From Chalara sp. BL73 (lineage: Eukaryota; Ascomycota; Leotiomycetes; Helotiales), in the NCBI GenBank assembly GCA_918026815.1, contig CAKJVC010000006.1, positions 1,054,001 to 1,118,000 of the forward strand: a DNA stretch of 64,000 bases, in the 5' to 3' direction. How positions within the stretch are numbered: position 1 is the first letter of the stretch; each line of letters begins with the position of its first letter. This document shows, piece by piece, positions 11,752 to 21,755 of the stretch. The position numbers were made by a program, and so were the translations under genes. A model generated the notes under the pieces. It was not told where the DNA came from, made no database searches, and worked only from the letters and a program-made list of their open reading frames with translations.

Positions 11752-13661
11752 ATGAAGACTACATTCACTATTTTTACGTTTCTCCATCACCCTCTAGTAT
11801 CCGCAATTCCCACTATCTCTAGTCTAGAGACATCAACCTTCACGACTCGCCAAAGCTCTTCATGTGGGAACACAGCTACGTCTAGGCGATGCTGGGGAGA
11901 CTATTCAATTGACACTGATTGGTACTCTGTGACTCCAGACACTGGCATAACAAGAGAAGTATGAATCTTTCTCAGGCACTTTTATTGTATAATATAACTA
12001 AAGGAAGTGCAGTACTGGCTTTCTGTTCAGAACTCAACTCTTGCTTTAGATGGTTATCAGCGAGGTCATATCTTGACATTCAACGGCACCGTTCCAGGAC
12101 CTTCGATTATCGCTGATTGGGGTGATAACCTTATCATCCACGTCACGAATAACCTGCAGCATAACGGAACCGCCATACATTGGCACGGAGTCCGCCAATT
12201 CAACAGCACGGAGTATGATGGTGTTCCTGGCGTCACGCAATGCCCAATTGCACCTGGAGACACTCTGACCTACAAATTCCAAGCAACTCAATATGGCTCT
12301 ACCTGGTACCACTCCCACTTTACCACTCAGTACGGAGATGGCCTTGCTGGGCCGATGATCATAAATGGCCCAGCTACAGCAGACTACGATGAGGATCTAG
12401 GCATGCTATTTCTCTCTGATTGGTCACATAAACCTGCATCTGAATTATGGGAAATCGCCAAACAAGGAGCGCCACCTACACTAGAGAGCGGTCTTATTAA
12501 CGGCACCAACACTTTTGACTGCTCTAGCTCAACAGACACAAACTGCATTAGTGGAGGTAAAAAGTTCGAAACTAAGTTCGAAACTGGAAAGAAATACCTG
12601 ATACGGCTGATCAACTCCGCAATTGATGGTCATTTCCAATTCTCCATCGATGGACACAGGCTCACTGTAATTGGCAACGATTTAGTCCCACTTGTGCCAT
12701 ATGCTACTGATAGCGTGATTATTAGTATGGGCCAGCGATATGATATTATCGTCGAAGCTAATGCTGCATCTGATAATTATTGGATGAGAGCTACTTGGAT
12801 CACGGCATGCTCAACAAATGGGAACCCCGACGGCATCACGGGAATAGTCAGATATGACTCCAGCAGCACCGCTGATCCCACCACGACAAGCTCGATTACA
12901 ACAAGCTCTAACTGTGGAGACGAGCCTCTAGAGAGCACCGTTCCTTATCTGGCGATGAACGTTGGCAATTTCTCTGGCTCTGACGTTACCCAACAGGATC
13001 TCAGCTTCGCTTTTAATTCCTATTTCACGTGGACGATCAACACTAGCTCGTTGCTTCTTGACTGGTCGAACCCGACCACGCTTCGTATTTTCAATGAAGA
13101 AAATATTTGGCCGACTGAATATAATGTTGTGCCTATTGATGTATATCCTCTATCCATTCCTGTACAAGGAGAACCTGAAAGCTGACACAGCAATAGAACA
13201 CTGAGTCTGGGTGGGCTGTCTATGTCATCCAGGACTTGTCTGGAACCGGGTAATTCCAGCTTCTCGTGCTTACTTTTGAACCCGCCTAATGCTTCCACCC
13301 CAGAATCACACATCCAATCCATTTGCACGGCCACGACTTCTGGGTCATCGGTCAAGATACTGGCGTCTTTGACCTCGAAACGAGCACCTTGAATCTTGTG
13401 AACCCACCCCGCCGAGACGTTGCATCGCTGCCCGGAAACGGCTACCTCGCTATTGCATTTAAGAGAGATAATCCCGGCTCCTGGCTTTTGCATTGCCATA
13501 TTGCGTGGCATGCATCACAAGGCCTTGCTATGCAGTTCGTGGAGCGAGAGAGCGAAATTGCAGTCACACTGGCGAATACAGCGGTCTTTGAGAATACTTG
13601 TGCCAACTGGGCTGCTTATACTCCCACGCAATTGTTCGCTCAAGAAGATTCGGGTATTTGA
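11752..13661 (+). CDS. Laccase (multicopper oxidase), secreted, four exons
   Basis: Exons 11752-11958, 12013-13140, 13197-13249 and 13304-13661 give 581 residues. The introns are 54, 56 and 54 nt with GTATGA, GTATAT and GTAATT donors. A signal peptide lies at about 1-18. All copper motifs are intact: H-W-H-G at 125-128, W-Y-H-S-H at 167-171, H-P-I-H-L-H-G-H at 466-473, and H-C-H-I-A-W-H at 526-532. Cys527 is the type 1 copper ligand and Leu537 is at the axial position. The protein ends D-S-G-I, the C-terminal plug typical of ascomycete laccases. Laccases oxidise phenols with reduction of oxygen to water, acting on lignin, pigments or defence phenolics. Read as plain open frames the gene looks broken at 13185, but the splice sites restore it exactly. 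ATG 11752 is preferred because it opens directly on the signal peptide. Confidence 0.93.
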
Positions 13662-14592
13662 TAAGTGGATTTTGTTATTATATGGTGTTGAAACCCCAGA
13701 CACCATAGCCCCACTTTCACTTCATGTCATAGTTAAATCTTGTTGCCTCGTGTTCCTCAAAGGTCCTTTACCTTTTTCACTGAGGAGTAGGTCTAATAAT
13801 ATAATACATTCTAATTCTCTTAATAAATTATACAAATGTTCCTATTATCCAACCTTGAAAGACGCTTTCGATTTCAAATAGGGAGCTTTAAGGCTTAAGT
13901 TCAAGATTATGCAGTGATTGAATCATACTAAGTTAAACAACCCGAAAATACAAAGGCTTGCACCAAAGAGGCGGTTTCTTAAGTCTCAATGCTAAATGCG
14001 AAACGATCAACAAATGGTACTTCCCTATCTTATTTATTCCTGGACATACCCAAAACTATCATATTTCATGAATATTCAGATGCCGGCTAGCTGGGGTTGA
14101 CTATTAGTGGTACCTGAGTTTGCAGTCTCGAAAGTCGCCGTAGCTACAGTATCTAGAATCCAGGAGATCCGGTCACACATCCTTCCCCATTAGAAATAGA
14201 TTAATACCTATAACTGTAGGCTGGCGAATTACCTGAGAGCACCCTTGTCTGCATCCTGGTTTTGCTGTACCAATCCAGTAAGTCAATCCTTACGCCTTTG
14301 CCTTATACTTTACTAATTCTATGAACAGTGAGAAACCCCCCCCCAGTGTGGTCAGTGGATTCTCTTCACCACAATCCATGCCTTACCTATAGCATTGTCG
14401 ATTTTTAACCTGATCATTGAAGCTCAACTTTAAAGACATTTTCTTTCGTTATATATAGGTGCTGCTCTTCTTTGCAAACAAATCTCATGATTTGACTACT
14501 ATCTTGAGGATATGTATTTAACTGTACTGCCTCTACGCTATAGAATATGCATGCTTGATAGCGAACCTTAAAAGATTATAGCTGGTGGGGCT
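13662..14592. other. Convergent spacer, laccase and PL11 3' ends
   Basis: About 930 bases between two convergent genes. No open frame with recognisable content, no repeat and no RNA gene was seen. Confidence 0.5.
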
Positions 14593-16401
14593 TTACACTC
14601 CTGCGTAGCGTATATTCGGCCTTGGTGGAGTGCTCATGCCACTGCCTAAGAAGTAATCGACATGGTGGGACTGGAGGTAACCCTTCAAGGTCATCTCATT
14701 ACGATACTGCGGGTTATGCGCGAGGGTGTACAACCGGATGTCAGATGGACGGTCGGTGGTAAATATAATTAACTGGTTATACGCCGAGTTGGTAACGATC
14801 ACCTCCTCACGCCAGTCTCCCATAATGTCACCGATAAAGGCAGGATTTGGCCCATGCGTATTGATAGCACCAAAGTCTGATATACGCAAGAGCCGGGGCA
14901 GGCTATTGGTTGGTTTTGGGTTGTTCCAGTCCCATTTTTCAAATTTACCGTCGTTGTACAGCTCCATGAGAACGTCGCCATCCCACCACAGACCTAGATG
15001 TGGCCATGGCCGATTTGCAGTATTTGGTTCAGTGAGTGTGTTGCTTGGAGCGTTATAAAGGCCAGAGAAGGACCAAACCTCCATACCTGGACTTCTCGGA
15101 TCAATGTCGCCAGCCATTCCGCGACCAACATCGCCCACTGCACCAGTGTGCTTCCAAATCATATTGCCATTCCGAGCATCATAGTAGTACTCAAGCAACC
15201 CGCTCGGGTTTTCCTGCTGCACTCCGTAGCCTTGTAGTCCTGCCCGGTTGGGGTCCATCTTTGCGATATGGAATCGATCACCGTGAACTATCCCCTGGGG
15301 ACCTAGCAAGTATCGAACGGTACCATCTCCATTAAGCGTAAAACCAATCTCGTGGACTTCGTCACGGCCATCACCATCCACATCCAGAACCCGGGTATTG
15401 TGCCCATCTGGTGCATTCTGATTACCCCGTAGCCACTTCCAAGCCATATTCACAGAGCTGCCACTGAAGATCCAGGCAGTTACCATAAGGTTAAAGTCCC
15501 CTCCATTCTGCCTATTCTTCAGATACGCCACTAGATGTGGACGGCTTCCATCGAGATAACCAACACCAAATCGGGCTGCCAAAGGACCGTCAGACAGGTA
15601 ATCGGTCGGTATCTGGGCACTGGCGCGTAAAGCCCCAGTACGGCCATCAAGTATTGCAATGAATTGGTGGTTGTCCGTAGAACCTGAGGTGAATGTCCTC
15701 CCATCACCGAACCGAACGCCGTTGGCAATGCGTACCGCTACCTCGGCACGCCCATCGCTGTCAAAATCATAGACGGTGACGCCATCCCAGTGGCCGACGT
15801 TGAGCGTCGACGATCCGGGTTCGATATTGTCCTGGTTTACGCTGTTCGGTCCCATGTCGACATCCCAGAGGAAGGTCCCGTCACTGCGGTAAGCCTCTAG
15901 TTTCTGCGGGGAGGTCTGCCTGTCTATGACATAATCATACTCTCCGTCCCCGGTCAGATCGCCAACCCATACGAACTTAATCGCACCGCCAGAGCGAATT
16001 GGGATGCGGACTATGGGCTCGACAGCGTTGTTAGCTGGGAGGGTAAAAGCGCCGCTTGCCGCCTGCTCTGCACCATTGACCACCGACCGTACGTGGTAAG
16101 TGTTCGCCTGTCCTAGATTCGCGGTCGAGTCTACAAAGTTAGTCCCGGCGGTCAGGACGTTTGCGTTGAGCTTTGAGGCTACGCCGCTGCCAGTGGCTCG
16201 ATAGACGTTGAAGCCAATGCTGTTAGGGTCCAGTCCCAACAGCCGCCAACTGACTAGAACATTAGTACTACTTGAGCGTACAGCTACAACACCTCGCCCC
16301 AAGTTCTCCATCGGCCGCTGAGCCTGTGCTGTTGGAACAAAAGTCGTGACAACAGCGATAAGCAGGGCTGCCATAAAGGCAACTTTAGATAAGAGATCCA
16401 T
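14593..16401 (-). CDS. Rhamnogalacturonan lyase, polysaccharide lyase family 11
   Basis: A single-exon, 602-residue secreted enzyme that cleaves the rhamnogalacturonan-I backbone of pectin by beta-elimination. The signal peptide is residues 1-28 (ending A-Q-A-Q). An Fn3-like strand-rich module (about 30-125) is followed by the beta-propeller. Repeated acidic loops that bind calcium in this family are visible: D-L-T-G-D-G-E-Y-D near 148-156, D-F-D-S-D-G-R-A-E near 212-220, D-V-D-G-D-G-R-D-E near 340-348, and D-I-M-G-D-W-R-E-E near 525-533. The C-terminal part contains H-N-P-Q-Y-R-N-E-M-T and S-H-H-V-D-Y-F-L-G, typical of PL11. PL11 is best known from bacteria and occurs in some fungi. The absence of introns in an 1.8-kb gene is compatible with old transfer but does not prove it. 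It is complete, with no broken motif seen. Confidence 0.92.
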   Translation of the reverse strand: MDLLSKVAFMAALLIAVVTTFVPTAQAQRPMENLGRGVVAVRSSSTNVLVSWRLLGLDPNSIGFNVYRATGSGVASKLNANVLTAGTNFVDSTANLGQANTYHVRSVVNGAEQAASGAFTLPANNAVEPIVRIPIRSGGAIKFVWVGDLTGDGEYDYVIDRQTSPQKLEAYRSDGTFLWDVDMGPNSVNQDNIEPGSSTLNVGHWDGVTVYDFDSDGRAEVAVRIANGVRFGDGRTFTSGSTDNHQFIAILDGRTGALRASAQIPTDYLSDGPLAARFGVGYLDGSRPHLVAYLKNRQNGGDFNLMVTAWIFSGSSVNMAWKWLRGNQNAPDGHNTRVLDVDGDGRDEVHEIGFTLNGDGTVRYLLGPQGIVHGDRFHIAKMDPNRAGLQGYGVQQENPSGLLEYYYDARNGNMIWKHTGAVGDVGRGMAGDIDPRSPGMEVWSFSGLYNAPSNTLTEPNTANRPWPHLGLWWDGDVLMELYNDGKFEKWDWNNPKPTNSLPRLLRISDFGAINTHGPNPAFIGDIMGDWREEVIVTNSAYNQLIIFTTDRPSDIRLYTLAHNPQYRNEMTLKGYLQSHHVDYFLGSGMSTPPRPNIRYAGV

Positions 16402-18519
16402 AGCTGCTGTCCTAGCTTTATTTGGTCGATTTTATCCAGCACAGTTGCATTAGAGGTTGGGAGACAATTCTCTTCAAGATATTCCTCTTCAGAATGACCA
16501 AAAGCCTTCCTACATATTCTTATAATCCGCGGGGGATAGCAGGACTCCTTTACAATTCCACATTTTTCTCCGTTGACATCTCCCTCGCAAGTTTTGCCAG
16601 CTTGGCCCTTCCGGAAAATAGCCTTTTTTTTTTGGTGCACGTGGTAGCGGTGATCTTTATTCGGGATAGTTATCGTCAAGTCATCGGCAACCTTACAGGT
16701 GCGGTAATGAACCCATTGCATTTTCCAAGGATGTACCCCACACTGGCACGGCCACCCCGTACAGGAAATCAGCACTTAATCTTATTCTTTCCGAGCCGCC
16801 GGAGAATAAGGGCTGCTATTATTATATCCAACCTTATCCGTCCACATCAGTCCGACAAGGCCCCTGACTCTTCTCGCTAATTACTGACTAAACGGCCGCT
16901 GTCCGAACACATTACCCCGAAACGACTGCAAGTTTCTACCAACACTGCGTCGACATAACAAACATAGGTCTGAGTTCAACCTCTCATTGGAATAAAGCCC
17001 TAACCCCTCCTGTGTGTAGATCGAATTTCGGGCTCTGGGCACTTTAACTTATAATAAACAATTCTTCGCCAGGCTGGGTGGAGGGGCTAGAACATAGGCG
17101 AGAAGAATGGCTTGGCTCCTATTGGCAACATCTGCCCTATGTGAGAGATTCCGCCCAACCTTCCTCAGCAGTTACAAATTTGGCCAATTCCGCCGGTAGC
17201 CCGTGGACATTTATACATTCATATCAGTGAAATAGTAGCTAAGTACCTCCGAATATTTGTGCCGATGAGATGTCCGAAGCAACTTTCCCGTCATGGCTTT
17301 TTCTCGCTACAATCTCGTAGATGCGAATACCGGCTAACATTTACACCTCCCCCGTCTAATTTGTCAAATTCGATGCTTGTTATTTAAGAAATCTCTACCT
17401 TTGCCGCCATGCTGGACTGCTTGGCTTACTCCTCATGGGGCACAATTATGGGGTACTCTTCTTTGGCTACTTCACATTCTCTAATCTTACGCACGTGAGT
17501 ATATCCGAGATTCTTTCATCATCCTCCCCTTCAATTGTCTTTTCCATGGCTGATGTGTCAGCCTTTCGAGCTGCAGTCCCAGAATTTGGCACTCTGCTAT
17601 GTCGGGGACGTTAGATATCAATGGGTTCAACTATTGAAGTCAACCGCAGAGGATATATTTCTCATGCCAATTTAATATCCCTGAAAGATGCTGCAGAATG
17701 CGGTTATTAAGAATCTGGCAGATACATTATGTAGACCCAAATCACCGGCCGTATTTGCTACGGCAACCACCTATCTTGTCGGAAATTTTAGTCATTTCTT
17801 TGCAGCATAGTCGCCACTACTCCGCACAAAATGGACCTTTGTCCTGTATTTCTCAGCAGTGTTTGCGCAAAAGGGGTTCTGATATTTTAGCTTCTTCTCT
17901 TCCTGAGTCTGTTCCCTGTTTTGGGCATGTTGCAGTTACGTGGAGTTGAACACACTTCTAAAGCATACGACCAATTACCCGGTGTCAGAACGAATTGGAA
18001 TCTCAGCTGGTGTTTGGTCTCATAGAAACCCTTATAGGCCAATATTCAAACAGAGTGGCCGATTAACTCTGAAGCCAACGCTTCGGAAGAGGAAAACCAA
18101 TGATTTGTTGGTTTGAGGCGAGCTTCGAAATAATTCATCCGCGTACCCCTAGGCAAACAGCAGACTCGGTCTCTAAATTTACAACAAGGGGGTAATCTTA
18201 TCAACTCTACATGGGACAGAGTCTATTCGGCTTTGGATTTCGTAACGGCCGTTATTAACATTTCAATAGCATGCTGTTCCAAAGCTTTGTAGCTCGAATC
18301 TTAACGAAGTGTAATTTCAAAGAACTTCAGCTCTCCCCTTATCCAGCTCGCGGCAGCTGATATTCTACGTTTACGACTTACGAGAGAATGTCACCGTAAA
18401 TGCCTAAATATTTTTCACTATTCAGATAGAATATATTACAGCAACCTCTACCTTAAGTATCTAGATCAGACCCACCAGACCTGGCTGAATGATTACGCTG
18501 TCCCAAAGGTAAGGAACTG
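16402..18519. other. Gene-free stretch upstream of PL11
   Basis: About 2.1 kb. The first few hundred bases would hold the PL11 promoter. Open frames at 16422-16880 and 17698-17949 have no motif or splice pattern that I recognise. The right end may contain the eroded 5' part of the membrane-protein relic that follows, but I could not align any N-terminal motif. Confidence 0.45.
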
Positions 18520-19037
18520 GCCGTATCCGATGCCAGTTGCAATGATACTGGCACGGACGTTCTGCAAATATATATATATATATATATATATTTGCTTTCT
18601 TGTTTACTGGAGTCTCGTATGGCGGACTTCACCTTCTGCCCTGGAACCCACCAGTTTCTACAAATGCCAAGGTTCTTATGTGGCGCATCTCAGGTACCAC
18701 TTAGTCATATTTGGCGCAGTTCCTCTATCTAGGCTTGTTACCACAAAACTTGTGTTTACCACAGGTAGCGCCTCCATCAGACGGTATTTTGGGAGGTTTT
18801 GGCCAGGAATATCAGAGACGAATGGAAATGGTTGTCTACTATTATTCGATACCCACAGCCACAATGATTTTGATTTTGATTTTGGCAATATTTTATGTAG
18901 TTGCTACAGCCAGCAGCCTATTTTACGTTTTCTCACGGATATACCTTGTTGTTGAATGCGCGATAGGCATACCATATCTTCCGAACTCTGTCTCTGAAAT
19001 GACCAAGTGGTCGTGGTACTTCCCGCACTTGAGCTGA
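18520..19037 (+). pseudogene. C-terminal relic of a fungal multi-pass membrane protein
   Basis: Two recognisable pieces of an uncharacterised fungal membrane-protein family lie here. Near 18611-18692 one frame reads Y-G-G-L-H-L-L-P-W-N and then L-M-W-R-I-S. The last stretch, to the stop at 19037, reads a hydrophobic helix, then R-I-Y-L-V-V-E-C and K-W-S-W-Y-F-P-H-L-S, which I know as the C-terminal signature of these proteins. A possible 39-nt intron (GTACCA...ATCTAG, 18693-18731) would join them. Upstream, N-W-P-Y-P-M-P-V-A lies in another frame, separated by the TA microsatellite at 18568-18591, whose present length puts the two sides out of frame. No N-terminal half is found. This looks like a broken gene; a heavily spliced functional one is not fully excluded. 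Confidence 0.45.
18568..18591. repeat. (TA)n microsatellite inside a palindrome
   Basis: About twelve TA dinucleotides, flanked by GCAAA on the left and TTTGC on the right, so the whole segment 18564-18595 is one perfect inverted repeat that could form a hairpin or cruciform. It lies inside the membrane-protein relic, and length changes here would shift the reading frame. Confidence 0.8.
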
Positions 19038-19040
19038 AGC

Positions 19041-20762
19041 CATCTTCAGCCGGTTCGAACTTCGAAATACGACTTTATAGGATTTGACTCAGGAGTGTCT
19101 AGGATAGCATAAGGATTTCTCAGCGTCTGGCTGATTTCCTGTTTCGTGATATGGAGTAGCTGACTTAAAGCGCGAGCAGAGACTGGAGAGGCCGTAGCCA
19201 CTACGTTTCCAATATGTGTCCTAGCATTCTACTAATATTTCCTCTCTTCGCTAGCGTAGTCGAGAACGATAGAGCGCTTCACAGCAGTGAAATAGATCCA
19301 GTTAATTTGTTCCTCAGAGCTGTAACAGTGCTGGCACTGCTAACTGCCCAAGAAATTCTCCCACCTGCAAACAGTTCTCTTTCGCAGATAAATCGATATG
19401 CGGTTCCAGCTCAGATGAACAGAGCTTCCATATTCTGTACTAATTATTTGATGATCCTGAATCAGGGTCTTATCCGTTGAAGGTATTCGGATTATCCTAG
19501 ACGTAATTGTAAAGCGTGTCCCCAGCAAGCATTCTGTTATAGAAATATTCAAAAAGTGACATAATGGCAGATTGGGCTTAAGCTTGTTCGATCGTCAAAG
19601 AAGAAGATTGATGAGAAGGGTTGGACCCCTTAGTAACGTCCTGCAAATCTCGTCAATAGCGTCTGTCTCAGTGCTGCAACAGCTCACGTCCTTACTCGGG
19701 AAGTTTTCAGATATATTCGATGGTAATATAAACGTATAATATGTTAACCCCATAAGAGATCCGTGGCGGCTTGACCCACGTATCATAAATTCCAAACTAT
19801 CACTATGGAAGATCTGTAGATCAAAGCCATGTTATACTGCAGTACAATGTAATGAATTTAATGAACATGGTCATGGCCATCCTTACGGAGGATAGGATCG
19901 AGGGACTTGATGTAATCGCCCCCTGGGAACCTGGAGGAACAATCACATCAACATGATGCACTACCCACCAGCACTTTGAGCTAGCATATCTAGGCCACCC
20001 CGAGACAAGGACTTAGCTTCTTCATCAACAAGAGGATTGCACAAGCCCAGTGGACCGTAACCGGCCACTCCCCCGGCATCTGCACCTTTGCCCTGGAGCA
20101 TAAAAGCGAAGAAAGAACACAAGCGACATGTATCCACAATATATACAACCCTACGTTCGACACCGAACAAAATATGCTCCCTCTCTTGGCAAGTGAGGTG
20201 AACCTTCTAACCATAGCGTTTGATCGACGCAATCCCAAAAGCTGGAGCCAGTTAACTGGTTCTGCCAATTATGCACACAGCTAAACGACAAACATCGGCG
20301 ACCGAGAGCCGTTGAAGTACAATGTTAGGCTTGCGTGCTGCGAAGATTGTCTGAATTAGGTTAGGGCTCGAGGCAAAGGCATCGTATGGGGAATAGGCCG
20401 TGTATTATAGGCCACAGGCAACGATCCAGTGCGCTAGTGAGTATTATAGATAATTTAACGCCTGCCTTTGTCAGTGCTTCGTCTCGACAGATATATATGT
20501 TTACTGACCTTCTCGACTTTATTGTAAGTGACCTGGGGCGGTCCTAGAATTTCCCACGAAGTCCGTCGCTTACATCGTATACAGCACGAAATAAACTCCC
20601 GACGAAGTTCGCTTTAGCGCTGTATATATGCGCGCGTTTCACGAAGTCCTAAAAGGTGCTTGGAAGATCCTGTAACACACGGTCGCGTGGAACTCGGCCG
20701 CAGGTTTAGAAGCAACCTCTTCTGCTTAGCGGAGCAGATCTACTATTTTCTATGGCAACCCT
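19041..20762. other. Spacer without recognisable gene
   Basis: About 1.7 kb. Open frames at 19214-19480 and 19990-20268 lack recognisable motifs. The right end is the 3' flank of the DUF7703 gene. Nothing else seen. Confidence 0.45.
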
Positions 20763-21755
20763 TCAAGAAGTATCGAGCGTAGACCGAATAGAAGATTCCA
20801 GGCTTATGTGACTACGGGCCACGGTGTGCGCTCTCTTGACATTCCCTGGGAGACCTCGAAGCTCAACCCTAGAAGGGTTGAACATTCCGGGGTCGGTACC
20901 AACGCTGTAATCAGCATTACGGCTGTAAGTTTGCAAGATTCCACTCCTATCAGAGCGGTATATGTATCCTCCAGTACTAGAGCTCTGACGACAATAGGCA
21001 CAGTTGCTGCTTTGAAAAACGTAGAGTAGTTGGTTGAGGACGGTGAACTCCATTTTAAGCTTGATACTATACACTGCAGTCTTGTAGGTTGTTTGGATGT
21101 GGAAGTTATCGGTGTACTCGGTGATGAGGAGAGAGATGTCCAGGAGGACAATAAGGACGTTGATGAGGATGAGATGTCGAATAACCTTCCGCTCATTCGG
21201 GCCTTTGATTGCAAGGACTGGTTTGAGAGCATGTATTGTCTCCCAAATGTAGAGTCCAGAAATAATGAATTCCTGAATGCAGAAGCCTGTGAGTTGGATC
21301 TTCTCGTAAATGATGAAGGGCCTCAGGAGATTGTCGTTCCCCAGGTTACTGCCAAGAAAAAGGACCGTTACTGGCAAGTGAAGGATGCAGACGTTCGTGA
21401 TAATCATAATGAGCACCCAACGGATTTTTCTATCATCGCTCACCACAAGGTGCAGGCGGGAGTACAGGACGACAGCTTGTCCTGTCACCATAGCATACCA
21501 GCCGATGACGGTGATAACGCACATAGGGAAATCTGGGGCCAGCCGGAAGTAGCGTAAAAGAACGACCACAGCGTGGACTGGAATGCCCACCGAGGCCACT
21601 ATCATGCTCCAGAAGTATAAGCCAGTGCGAGACTTGAAGGTAGTAAAGATCAGGATGAGAATTTCGATGACGTTCGAACACGAAATTGCGAAGAACCCCG
21701 CAATTACCATGGCGATAGGGAGTGACACCGAAATTGAGCCTGTCTCACCCGCCAT
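20763..21755 (-). CDS. DUF7703-like integral membrane protein
   Basis: An intronless 330-residue protein with about seven hydrophobic segments in residues 1-260, followed by a hydrophilic tail of about 70 residues. The start is set at the ATG whose first base is 21755 (M-A-G-E-T-G), because the first transmembrane helix follows at once. The frame stays open to 21935, but that 60-residue extension is unlike the family. Near the N-terminus the protein reads N-V-I-E-I-L-I-L-I-F-T-T-F-K and G-L-Y-F-W-S-M-I-V-A-S, which I recognise from the fungal DUF7703 family of membrane proteins. Function is unknown. The tail is rich in Ser, Arg and Tyr and probably cytoplasmic. A 175-codon open frame on the opposite strand (21030-21557) is a shadow. 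Confidence 0.72.
   Translation of the reverse strand: MAGETGSISVSLPIAMVIAGFFAISCSNVIEILILIFTTFKSRTGLYFWSMIVASVGIPVHAVVVLLRYFRLAPDFPMCVITVIGWYAMVTGQAVVLYSRLHLVVSDDRKIRWVLIMIITNVCILHLPVTVLFLGSNLGNDNLLRPFIIYEKIQLTGFCIQEFIISGLYIWETIHALKPVLAIKGPNERKVIRHLILINVLIVLLDISLLITEYTDNFHIQTTYKTAVYSIKLKMEFTVLNQLLYVFQSSNCAYCRQSSSTGGYIYRSDRSGILQTYSRNADYSVGTDPGMFNPSRVELRGLPGNVKRAHTVARSHISLESSIRSTLDTS

Noticed and set aside
19052..19060. GGTTCGAAC, a possible tRNA T-loop
   Set aside because: No acceptor, D or anticodon stem can be built around it. No tRNA was found in the window by eye.
21030..21557. A 175-codon plus-strand open frame
   Set aside because: It is the antisense shadow of the DUF7703 membrane protein; the composition (Asp/Val/Glu-rich) is the complement of hydrophobic codons.
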